From: an uncultured Bacilli bacterium
Lineage (GTDB): Bacteria > Bacillota_I > Bacilli_A > RF39 > UBA660
DNA: 33,067 nucleotides
Assembly (NCBI GenBank): GCA_934167785.1
Contig: CAKPLX010000009.1
Location: forward strand, 1-33,067
Direction: 5' to 3'
The translations under genes and the position numbers were made by a program. The notes beneath the pieces are model-generated. The model saw only the letters and a program-made list of their open reading frames with translations. It was not told where the DNA came from and ran no database searches. Below, piece after piece: positions 8,942 through 16,819 of the stretch; position 1 is the first letter of the stretch; each line of letters begins with the position of its first letter.

Positions 8942-10732
8942 TTATTTCGACAAATTTCCCTTTAAATACTTTTTTAGTAAACGATTTAATTCTGCGTAAT
9001 CAATTGGTTTAGATAAATAGTCATCAAAGCCATTTTCTAAATATTTTTCCTTTTGGCCTGAGGTAGCATTGGCTGTAACGGCTACGATTGGAATGTAATA
9101 GCCATCAATTCTAGCAATTTTTTTAATTAATTTCATTGTCTCTGTTCCACTTAATCCAGGCATTAAATCATCCATTAAAATTAAGTCAAAATCATGATTT
9201 TGTTCTAAAATATCTAAGCATTCTTGTCCACTACTTGCTTCTGTTATTTTAACGTCATATGGCTTTAATAAACGAGATGCTACTTTTAAGTTTAGTTTAT
9301 TATCATCAACAATTAAGACTTTTTTTGTGGATGCTTTAAATGGCTTTACTACCTTTTCTTTTTTTGCTGAACTTGGTTGCTTTTCACTGATAATTTTTTG
9401 ATCAATGGTTACAATAAAATGCGTTTTTTCTAAATAAGTACTTTCAATTTCTAAAGTTCCGTTCATTTTTTGTACTAAATAATTTGTTACTGCTAGATTT
9501 AAATTTCCTTGATTTTCTGCTTCTTTTTTATCAAAAACGTGTTCAATTTCTTCTTGCTTGAATCCTTTTCCAGTATCTAGTATTTCAATTTTTAAGCGGC
9601 AAAGATTTTCTGATTTTACACGACTTACCTTTAGGGTAATACTTCCCTTATCAGTAGATTTTACAGAAGTTTTTAAGAGATTTAAAATGACTTGACTAAT
9701 TCTTTCAGAATCTCCTAATAAGACTTCTGGAATATCTTTTTCTATTTCTACAATAAATTTAACTTTTTTTTCTCTTAATTTTGATTTTACTATTTCAATA
9801 ATACTATCAAACATATCATAAACATTATAACTTTCAGGAAGAATTTCTAGATCTCCTGATTCAATAATGGATAGATCGATCATGCCATTGATAACATCAA
9901 TTAAATCTCTAGATGCAATTCGAATATCTTCTGTATCTTTTTTAACTTCTTCAAGATTATCATTATTTAATATGATTTGACTAAAACCATCTATTGTATT
10001 AATTGGTGTTCTAATTTCATGAGAAATATTTTTTAGAAAAGCTACCTTATCAATATTTTGTTCCTTATTATAGGCATTTTCAATACGAAGATTTTCTAAT
10101 TCTTCTATTCCCATATTCTCCAAAGTTAGGTATAGATATAGTACAATAACGATACTACCAATTGTTAAAAAGCCCATATTACTTAAATAATACTGAAATA
10201 CTAACATGATGCCATTAATGAAAGTAATTATCCAAAAATGAAATAATGTTCTTGATTTTAATTCTTTATTTAATCGAAAAAGAAGGAAAAAAGAAAGGAA
10301 AAGATAGATTGATAAAATGATAAAAATGATGCTATTTAATAATTTTTTTAGAGAAAATACTCCGAAAAAAATCAGTAATAAATTCATCAAAGAAACACTT
10401 CCATATAAATAATTTAAAGTTTTTGTTTTTTGTCTGATACAACTAGATTGGTTATAATATTTTTCTTTAAAAAAGGTATTTAAAATATAAAGTGGCAGTG
10501 CAAGATAGACTTCAAGTGATAAAAATAAATATATTTTTTGATAAAAAATCATATAATTATTCGTGCATTTGGCAACTAAACAAGCAATATCTGATAATGT
10601 AAAAATATAAGTTATTACTAATAAATATTTATAAATATTATCTTTATCATTATATTTTCCTGTTCTAAACCAATAAAAGACAATTAATAAAAACATGACA
10701 ATAAGTCCTAATATTTGAATTTGATTTCCCAT
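8942..10732 (-). CDS. Membrane hybrid histidine kinase with degenerate ATPase domain
   Basis: A 596-residue hybrid sensor kinase. About seven membrane segments span residues 5-205. A dimerisation domain carries H238 in SHEIRTP. A HATPase domain spans about 340-445. A receiver (470-590) has phospho-acceptor D521, T553 and K575. The ATPase domain is abnormal. The N-box reads NLLKTSVKST, with T355 where the essential asparagine belongs. The G1 motif DTGKG is kept, but the G2 box GxGLGL has become QGNLNL (408-413). Autophosphorylation may be weak or absent. The gene heads the run into the M23 peptidase; the HPt gene downstream is the likely phosphate partner. Confidence 0.88.
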   Translation of the reverse strand: MGNQIQILGLIVMFLLIVFYWFRTGKYNDKDNIYKYLLVITYIFTLSDIACLVAKCTNNYMIFYQKIYLFLSLEVYLALPLYILNTFFKEKYYNQSSCIRQKTKTLNYLYGSVSLMNLLLIFFGVFSLKKLLNSIIFIILSIYLFLSFFLLFRLNKELKSRTLFHFWIITFINGIMLVFQYYLSNMGFLTIGSIVIVLYLYLTLENMGIEELENLRIENAYNKEQNIDKVAFLKNISHEIRTPINTIDGFSQIILNNDNLEEVKKDTEDIRIASRDLIDVINGMIDLSIIESGDLEILPESYNVYDMFDSIIEIVKSKLREKKVKFIVEIEKDIPEVLLGDSERISQVILNLLKTSVKSTDKGSITLKVSRVKSENLCRLKIEILDTGKGFKQEEIEHVFDKKEAENQGNLNLAVTNYLVQKMNGTLEIESTYLEKTHFIVTIDQKIISEKQPSSAKKEKVVKPFKASTKKVLIVDDNKLNLKVASRLLKPYDVKITEASSGQECLDILEQNHDFDLILMDDLMPGLSGTETMKLIKKIARIDGYYIPIVAVTANATSGQKEKYLENGFDDYLSKPIDYAELNRLLKKYLKGNLSK

Positions 10733-10754
10733 TTTATCCTCTCCTACTATGTAT

Positions 10755-10763
10755 AGTATATCA
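10755..10763 (-). promoter_or_regulatory. Extended -10 promoter of the kinase gene
   Basis: Minus-strand TGATATACT: a TGn extension plus TATACT, about 25 bases before the start codon. No good -35 is seen. Confidence 0.5.
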
Positions 10764-10794
10764 AAATTTTTATTGGTTGTATAGATTGTTTAAT

Positions 10795-11574
10795 TTAATT
10801 TTTCTTAAAATATTCTTCTAATATTTCTGATTCTTGATGATAAGTTTTATTCTTTTTAATCAGATGTGTTCGATTGCGATACATTTTTTTAATATTGCTA
10901 ATTTTTTTCTTTTTAATAAAATTTATGGAATATAAGTATCTTTCTAATAAGAACTTTTGATATAAATATTTTCTTTTTCGATAAAAAGTTAAAAGATAGT
11001 AGAATAAAATTAATACGATCATTAAGTTAGAGTAATTGTATTCATAAATATGAATAATTATTAGAAGAAAAAGATTTATTAAGGATATAAATACCGTTAA
11101 AGAATTGGCTAGTTGATAGGGAAAAAACATACAAAATATCATATTTAATATCTTTCCTCCATCAAGAGGATAAATAAACATTAAATTAAAGAAGATAATC
11201 TGGCTATTATATTGCGTAAATAAATTCATTGTATAACTTCTAATGAAGTATTTTTGATGTAAAAAACAAATTAATAAATAAAAGAAAAACTGAGTAATTA
11301 CCCCAAAAGAAGCAACAAATAGTTCTTGATGGATATCTCTGTTGATATAATCTTCTAATATTGTTTTTCCTCCATATGGATAAATTATTGTCTGTTTTAC
11401 TTTTATTTTACATAATTTTGCCGCTATAATATGTCCACATTCATGGACAAGAATTAGCACGGTAAAAATAATTAAATTTAAATAATAGCCTGTTAAAATA
11501 AATCCTAGAGCCATCAAATAATAGCTTGGATGAAATTTAATTATGATTTTACTTTGAGTTGTCCCCTTTCGCAT
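10795..11574 (-). CDS. M50 membrane metalloprotease (SpoIVFB-like)
   Basis: About 259 residues, an intramembrane zinc protease. HECGH at about 44-48 gives two zinc histidines and the catalytic glutamate, and YPLDGGKIL further on supplies the third ligand aspartate. About five to six membrane segments precede a basic cytosolic tail. The order and size match SpoIVFB, which cuts pro-sigma-K in sporulating Bacillota. No SpoIVFA partner or sporulation gene is visible here, so the substrate is open. The start is uncertain. ATG at 11574 has GGGGG five bases before it and ATG at 11586 lies just upstream; either start overlaps the activase gene's 3' end. Confidence 0.8.
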   Translation of the reverse strand: MRKGTTQSKIIIKFHPSYYLMALGFILTGYYLNLIIFTVLILVHECGHIIAAKLCKIKVKQTIIYPYGGKTILEDYINRDIHQELFVASFGVITQFFFYLLICFLHQKYFIRSYTMNLFTQYNSQIIFFNLMFIYPLDGGKILNMIFCMFFPYQLANSLTVFISLINLFLLIIIHIYEYNYSNLMIVLILFYYLLTFYRKRKYLYQKFLLERYLYSINFIKKKKISNIKKMYRNRTHLIKKNKTYHQESEILEEYFKKN

Positions 11575-12497
11575 CTGTTCCCCCATGAGTCGAGAATTTT
11601 ATTATTTCGGCTAACATAAATAATTTCACAACAATTGGCACATCCATGGCAATTTATTCCTTTTGTTTCAAAAGAAATTTCTTCAATATCAAAAGAGAAT
11701 GGTGTTTCTTTGCCTGTTTGTTTGGCCAAAATTGCTACTCCTAAAGCCCCCATTAAATGAGAATTTGGATCTACTAAAATTTTTTCACCAGTTAATTCTT
11801 CAAAAGCTTTTACTACTCCTTTATTTTTGCTCACCCCACCTTGAAAGACAATGGGACCTATAATTTTTTTCCCTTTTCCAACGTTATTTAAGTAGTTTGT
11901 GGCAACACTTTTACAAAGACCAGCAATTAAATCTTCTTTTTTGCAACCTATTTGTGCTTTATGGACTAAGTCTGATTCGGCAAAAACAGTACATCTTGCA
12001 GCTATTAAAGTGGGATTTTTACTCGTTAAGGCAATTTCTCCAAAATCTTTAACATCTACCCCTAAACGTGTGGACTGAGAACTCAAAAAAGATCCTGTTC
12101 CAGCAGCACATAAGGTATTCATTGCATAGTCAGTAACAATTCCATTTTTTAAGATAATAATTTTTGAATCTTGTCCGCCTATTTCAAAAATCGTTCTAAC
12201 ATCTTTATAAATAGATAATGTTCCAATAGCATGAGCTGTGATTTCATTTTTTATAATACTTGCTCCTAACATTGTTCCAATTAACTTTCTTGCTGATCCT
12301 GTTGTACCAACTGAGACAACTTGGTATTTTTGTAAATTAATTTGTTTTTTTAAACTACTGATTAATCTTTTTACTGCTTGAATAGGATTTCCTTCAGTAT
12401 ATAAATATTCACTTGCTAAAATTTTGTTTTGTTGATTGATAATTACTCCTTTTGTCGATATTGAACCAATATCTATTCCTAAATAAACTTTTTCCAT
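11541..12497 (-). CDS. BadF/HgdC-type CoA-dehydratase activase
   Basis: A 318-residue member of the ASKHA ATPases that activate 2-hydroxyacyl-CoA dehydratases by ATP-driven electron transfer. The phosphate loop is LGIDIGSISTKG (about 6-17). EIGGQDSKII is the second ATP motif. The single cysteines in NTLCAAGTGSF and ARCTVF are where HgdC-like dimers hold a bridging [4Fe-4S] cluster. A C-terminal extension adds CHGCANCC and RCERG, as in the longer multi-domain activases of this family. The start MEKVYLG follows AAAGGGAGG. A longer frame to 12614 lacks support. No dehydratase subunits are in the window. Confidence 0.85.
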   Translation of the reverse strand: MEKVYLGIDIGSISTKGVIINQQNKILASEYLYTEGNPIQAVKRLISSLKKQINLQKYQVVSVGTTGSARKLIGTMLGASIIKNEITAHAIGTLSIYKDVRTIFEIGGQDSKIIILKNGIVTDYAMNTLCAAGTGSFLSSQSTRLGVDVKDFGEIALTSKNPTLIAARCTVFAESDLVHKAQIGCKKEDLIAGLCKSVATNYLNNVGKGKKIIGPIVFQGGVSKNKGVVKAFEELTGEKILVDPNSHLMGALGVAILAKQTGKETPFSFDIEEISFETKGINCHGCANCCEIIYVSRNNKILDSWGNRCERGQLKVKS

Positions 12498-12573
12498 CAA
12501 TATTCCTCCCTTTATTAAAGATATGATATCTATGGAAAAGTTTATACAAAAAAAAGAAGAATTAAATCTACTT

Positions 12574-13515
12574 TTATTGATCTTTTTCTTCTTTATTTTG
12601 TTCAATTCGCGCAATCATTTCTTTTATTTTCCGAAAACGATGATTTAATCCTGATTTAGTAATGTTATAGTTTAACTCTTGACTCATTATTTCACTTAAC
12701 TCTTGAAGAGAACTTTCTGGATACTTTTCCCGATATTCTACAACCTCTTTTAATTTTTCATCAATCACATCTAATAAGTCATATTTTTTTAATTTTTCAA
12801 TGTCTTTTAATTGTTTAGCTGCAGTTAAAAAAACTTTATCTATATTTGCTTGTTCACAATTATTTAAACGATTGGTCATATTTTTATGATCACGATAAAT
12901 GCGAATATCTTCAAAATACATTACCCCTTGGTAAGCACTAATAATTCTTAAAAAGTCAGAAATTTTTTCGGCTTCTTTAATATATACCATGTAATTTTTC
13001 TCTCGGCTGATTACTTTACTATTTAAATAGAAACGATTTAGAAGTTTTACTAAAAATAAGGCATATTCTCTGTTATCAACAATAAATTCAAGATGATATC
13101 TTGAAGTTTTAGGATCATTAATACTTCCTGTTGAAATAAAGAGTCCTCTTAAGTAAGAACGGATACATTCTTCATCATTGATTAAATAATCTTTAGGAAT
13201 ATTTTGATAAGCACCATCAATTACAATTGATAAATCTTTTAGAATTAATTCTTTTTTTTGAGTTATTTTTAAGATATAACTTAAATGATTATTAAAATTA
13301 TATTTCTTACGAACCGTTATTACTGGAGTTATATCATAAATATTTTTAATTAACTTAAATATTCTTCTTGCTACAGAATTATTTTCTACAGTAATAATGA
13401 TATCCTCTTTAATTATGGCATTATTACGAATAATACAAGATAATTCTGCTAAGTATTCTAAAATATTTCCCTCTATCCTTGTTACTTCTTCTTTAATTCT
13501 TGCTGTAAAGGACAT
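12574..13515 (-). CDS. whiA: WhiA sporulation/division regulator homologue
   Basis: A 313-residue WhiA protein. It has the N-terminal LAGLIDADG-like domain (MSFTARIKEEV, VARRIFKLI, GLFISTGSINDP) and the C-terminal DNA-binding helix-turn-helix (about 230-305: YPESSLQELSEIM and KSGLNHRFRKIKEM). In Bacillota WhiA affects cell division and chromosome segregation. The start at 13515 is chosen because AGGAGG stands 8 bases upstream, inside the end of yvcK; the two genes overlap by 23 bases. The yvcK-whiA order is conserved widely in Bacillota. Confidence 0.95.
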   Translation of the reverse strand: MSFTARIKEEVTRIEGNILEYLAELSCIIRNNAIIKEDIIITVENNSVARRIFKLIKNIYDITPVITVRKKYNFNNHLSYILKITQKKELILKDLSIVIDGAYQNIPKDYLINDEECIRSYLRGLFISTGSINDPKTSRYHLEFIVDNREYALFLVKLLNRFYLNSKVISREKNYMVYIKEAEKISDFLRIISAYQGVMYFEDIRIYRDHKNMTNRLNNCEQANIDKVFLTAAKQLKDIEKLKKYDLLDVIDEKLKEVVEYREKYPESSLQELSEIMSQELNYNITKSGLNHRFRKIKEMIARIEQNKEEKDQ

Positions 13516-14464
13516 GATCATCTCCTCCTTCTAATAGATAACCATAAATATCAAGTGCTAATTTATCTGGTTGATAACGAATAACATTATCAACAACAGC
13601 AACATAATCTTTATCTATTAATTCAATATCCTTTATATTTTCTTTATCCAATATAACAGGACTCTTTTGCTCTTTTTTCCAATATTTTTTAATCATAGTC
13701 TCTGGAATTGGTCCATTATTTGCAATAACAACAGAGATTTTCTTCTTTCCTAAATAACTGTTTAACACTTTTAAATGATCACTTGCTTTAAAATCATCTG
13801 TTTCTCCTGGTTGGGTCATCATATTACAAACATACATTATTTTTGCTTTACATGTATCGATTGCCTGTAATAATTCACTGCTTAATAAATCAGGGATAAT
13901 ACTTGTATATAAACTACCCATACTAATTAAAATTAAATCTGCCTCTTTAATTGCTGTTAATACTTTAGGATTTACTTTCACTTCATCTTTGTAATAAACT
14001 TTCTCAATAATTTTAGGACTTTTCGTAATATTGTGTTCTCCTACAATAATACTTCCATCTTTCATCTTTCCTACTAAAATGGGACTATCTAGAGTAAAGG
14101 GTAATACTTTTCCTTTTATTTTTAGTACTTTACCAACTGTTTCAATTCCTTCTTGCATATTTCCTGTAATATTTCCAAGGGCAGTTAGTAATAAATTTCC
14201 AACTGTATGTCCGTTTAAGGTGCTTGTTGTACTAAAACGATAATTTAGTAATTCTTCAAATAAAGGTTCAGTTTCTGATAAAGAAACGATTACTCTTCTA
14301 ATATCTCCTACAGCAAAGGTATTAAACTCTTTTCTTAATTTACCGGTACTTTTCCCATCATCGCATACTGAAACAATTGCAGTTATATCTAAAGGAAATA
14401 ATTTTAGTCCTTTTAATAAAGTTGATTGACCAGTTCCTCCACCTAAAACAACTACTTTTTTCAT
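13493..14464 (-). CDS. yvcK: YvcK/GlmR (CofD-like) protein
   Basis: A 323-residue CofD-like protein. In B. subtilis YvcK (GlmR) binds UDP-GlcNAc and steers carbon into cell-wall precursors by stimulating GlmS. Diagnostic motifs are GGGTGQSTLLKGLK at the N-terminus, SVCDDGKSTGKLR, VGDIRRV and NGHTVGNLLLTAL. I use the ATG at 14464 because GAGG lies at a reasonable distance; a GTG three codons upstream (14473) is only two bases from it. rapZ, which normally precedes yvcK, is absent. The gene has its own extended -10 promoter. Confidence 0.95.
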   Translation of the reverse strand: MKKVVVLGGGTGQSTLLKGLKLFPLDITAIVSVCDDGKSTGKLRKEFNTFAVGDIRRVIVSLSETEPLFEELLNYRFSTTSTLNGHTVGNLLLTALGNITGNMQEGIETVGKVLKIKGKVLPFTLDSPILVGKMKDGSIIVGEHNITKSPKIIEKVYYKDEVKVNPKVLTAIKEADLILISMGSLYTSIIPDLLSSELLQAIDTCKAKIMYVCNMMTQPGETDDFKASDHLKVLNSYLGKKKISVVIANNGPIPETMIKKYWKKEQKSPVILDKENIKDIELIDKDYVAVVDNVIRYQPDKLALDIYGYLLEGGDDHVLYSKN

Positions 14465-14484
14465 TTCTTTCACATCCTCAGTAA

Positions 14485-14493
14485 ATTATACCA
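14485..14493 (-). promoter_or_regulatory. Extended -10 promoter of yvcK-whiA
   Basis: Minus-strand TGGTATAAT, a TGn-extended perfect -10, about 20 bases before the yvcK ATG. No -35 match is evident; a ten-T tract precedes it. Confidence 0.6.
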
Positions 14494-14657
14494 AAAAAAA
14501 AAGAAAATATCCATATATTCTCTTACTATCTCTCCAAATAAAATTAAAAAATTTATTTATAAAAATTAGTTATTCAAAAATTAGAAATCTAATATAATCA
14601 ATCATTATAAAATACTTAAATATTAGTTCTAGATTTTTTTATCTATTTAAAGCACTA

Positions 14658-14691
14658 AAAATCACATCCAAAAATTGTTAGACGTGATTTT
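14658..14691 (-). terminator. Terminator of the coiled-coil cassette
   Basis: Minus-strand stem AAAATCACGTC / GATGTGATTTT (one G-U pair), 12-base loop, then TTTTTAG. The sequence closely resembles the terminator at 18838-18871 on the other side of the cassette. Confidence 0.7.
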
Positions 14692-14732
14692 CAAGGTTTC
14701 TTAAAAACAAAGAAGAAGTTTTTCTTAAATAA

Positions 14733-14984
14733 TTACTTTACAATATCACTTACAAACAATGGTAAAACTGTCTTTAAATTAGTTTCACCAATTACTTCAT
14801 TCAATAATTCCTTTTCACCTTCATTTACTAATTCCATTATTTTGTAATTATCCTTAATATCTTTTTCGTTCTCGTCTAATTGAGCAATATAATAATAATT
14901 TTTGTTATTATGAACTATATGAGATATTACTAAGTATTTTTCCTTATTTCCTAAAGTGATTATTTTATTCACATCTATTTTCAT
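14733..14984 (-). CDS. Small DUF1292-like protein
   Basis: An 83-residue acidic protein. It opens with a beta-rich stretch (ITLGNKEKYLVISHI, NYYYIAQLDENE) and then KIMELVNEGEKELLNEV. The pattern, a short hydrophobic strand set followed by an acidic tail, recalls DUF1292/YrzB proteins of Bacillota, whose function is unknown. The match is by eye and weak. The start overlaps the stop of the upstream coiled-coil gene by four bases (ATGA), so the two are translationally coupled. It is the last gene of the cassette, followed by a terminator. Confidence 0.55.
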   Translation of the reverse strand: MKIDVNKIITLGNKEKYLVISHIVHNNKNYYYIAQLDENEKDIKDNYKIMELVNEGEKELLNEVIGETNLKTVLPLFVSDIVK

Positions 14985-16792
14985 TTTGCATCCTCCTTTT
15001 CATTATTTGGTGCAAAATTTAAGTTTAAATCTGGAAAATTTAGATTAGGAATATTAGAATTTGTATTTTTACTTTGATCTGTAATTTCTAAATCTGGTAA
15101 TTCATTTAAAGCATCTGGAGTGTCACTTGAAAACCAAAAATTATTATTGAGATTATTATTTTCAGGGAGCGTGAATTGATCTTTTGAATTTTTTTCTGGA
15201 TTTTCTATTTTGCTCTCTATGTTAGCACCAAACAAAGGATTCTCTGTATTGTTAGAGACTTTTTGTTCCTCTTTTATCTTTTCTTCTTGTAATGGACTTT
15301 TCGCTGGTTTTGGTTCTTCAAAGCTAACAACTTTTGTTTCCTTTGTTTTGATTCCTAACATTTCTCCAACTCTTTGCATGACCTTACTCGCCTTGGCGTG
15401 AATATACTCTAAATCAATATTTGTAGCATCTTCAACTGATACAATTTGGTTGTCTTTTACTGTCTCTAAAATTTGGGCAACGTCATTAGAGATTTTTTCA
15501 TCAGATAGAAGCGGCGAAAAATCTTCTTTTTTAATAAATTCTTCATCAGCTGGTTCATTTTGTTTTTCTTCTGGTTTTGAAATATCAATTTCTGTTGTCT
15601 TATCATTATTTTCAATTACACTTTGTTCTGATGTATCTTGTTGAAATGACACGTTATTCGTTGTAGTTGTATTTATTGTATTGATATTATTAATCTTAGA
15701 AATTTCTTCATTATATGTATCAATCAAACAAAATTCCCTTAATAACGCCAAAATTTCTACTTTTTGATTATCTACTTCTAACTCATTTAAATCCTCTTTA
15801 TATTTTTCAATGTTCTCTGTTAAATCATCAATGACTTCAATATTATCTTTTTGATGTTTAATATCTTCATATTGACGATCTAGTAAATCATACAAATTAC
15901 TTAAAATATCTGCTTCTTTCACATTTAATTCTTTTCTTAATGTCATTCTTTCGTAAATCAAATTATTAATCGCTTCTCTTTTTTCTATAATAGCATTATA
16001 ATCTACTTCACTTTTTAATAAATATTTATAAATTTTTACTAAGTATTCTTGTTCTTTGTTTGAATAGTATACTTCTTTAGCATTTTCGACATAAGATTTA
16101 TACTCTTGCTCTTCCTCTAAGCTTATCCCCGAACCACTTAGAGTTGCAAACGATTTATTAAAAATATCCAATGACTTTTTGCTTTCTAGGGACATTCTAG
16201 AGATTGTTTCTAGTTTATCATTGATGTTTGATAAATTTACATCTTTTAAAATTGTCGATTTTAATAAATTTTCAAATTTATTAAGAATGATTTCCTCATT
16301 TCGAGCATTATAGTCCTCTGCAGTGGCCCTATTTAAGTATGCTTCTTTTAAGTTTTTTTCTGCATCAGAGATTTTCTTTTCAAGAATTTTAATCTCCGCA
16401 ATATTATTCAAATATTCTCTTATATATTTTAATCTTTCTTTAAAATCATCTAATTTATCATAGTATTTGATGGGCGGAAGATTATTCAAATCATATCCTG
16501 TAACGTTGGAGAAATCATTTAAAAGAGAAATTCTTTGTTCTACTCTTCCTCCAATGTAATCAACTAAAACTGATAATTTTTTTTCTTCTTCTTCTAAAGT
16601 TAAAGTATCATAGAACTTTCCTTCTAAGTCTTTCAAATAAATTTCATCATTCATTGTGTCTATATCTCTGGCAGCCTCTTCAAAATTTGTTAATGTTTCT
16701 TCTTGATCTTCTCCTCTTCCTAATAGTAGACTCATTCTTAAAATTTTATATTTATTTTCTTTTATTTTGTTACTACTCACACAATCTTGCAT
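14981..16792 (-). CDS. Coiled-coil protein A of a paralogous pair
   Basis: A 603-residue cytosolic protein I do not recognise. Residues 1-360 are almost wholly helical and charged. Residues 370-603 are low-complexity, rich in Asn, Glu, Pro and Ser, and probably disordered, with NPLFGAN and repeated aromatic/Pro-Asp-Leu bits near the end. There is no signal peptide, membrane segment or enzyme motif. Residues 69-178 and 264-279 align with protein B at a near-constant offset: LDDFKERLKYIREYLNNI against LEEYKQQVKIIERYKNNI, and IIEKREAINNLI against ILNKREEMNNIL. The two genes are therefore an old tandem duplication. RBS AGAGGTGA precedes ATG. It lies 27 bases after B and overlaps the small downstream gene. 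Confidence 0.7.
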   Translation of the reverse strand: MQDCVSSNKIKENKYKILRMSLLLGRGEDQEETLTNFEEAARDIDTMNDEIYLKDLEGKFYDTLTLEEEEKKLSVLVDYIGGRVEQRISLLNDFSNVTGYDLNNLPPIKYYDKLDDFKERLKYIREYLNNIAEIKILEKKISDAEKNLKEAYLNRATAEDYNARNEEIILNKFENLLKSTILKDVNLSNINDKLETISRMSLESKKSLDIFNKSFATLSGSGISLEEEQEYKSYVENAKEVYYSNKEQEYLVKIYKYLLKSEVDYNAIIEKREAINNLIYERMTLRKELNVKEADILSNLYDLLDRQYEDIKHQKDNIEVIDDLTENIEKYKEDLNELEVDNQKVEILALLREFCLIDTYNEEISKINNINTINTTTTNNVSFQQDTSEQSVIENNDKTTEIDISKPEEKQNEPADEEFIKKEDFSPLLSDEKISNDVAQILETVKDNQIVSVEDATNIDLEYIHAKASKVMQRVGEMLGIKTKETKVVSFEEPKPAKSPLQEEKIKEEQKVSNNTENPLFGANIESKIENPEKNSKDQFTLPENNNLNNNFWFSSDTPDALNELPDLEITDQSKNTNSNIPNLNFPDLNLNFAPNNEKEDAK

Positions 16793-16819
16793 AAATTCAC
16801 CTCTTCTTATCCTTGTTTA

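Noticed and set aside
10795..11574. Sporulation operon around the SpoIVFB-like protease
   Set aside because: No SpoIVFA, sigma-K or other sporulation gene is visible; the M50 assignment alone does not show that the organism sporulates.
14595..14645. AAATCTAATAT/CTAGATTTTTTT hairpin on the plus strand resembling a terminator
   Set aside because: No plus-strand gene precedes it and the stem needs a six-base bulge; likely chance in AT-rich DNA.
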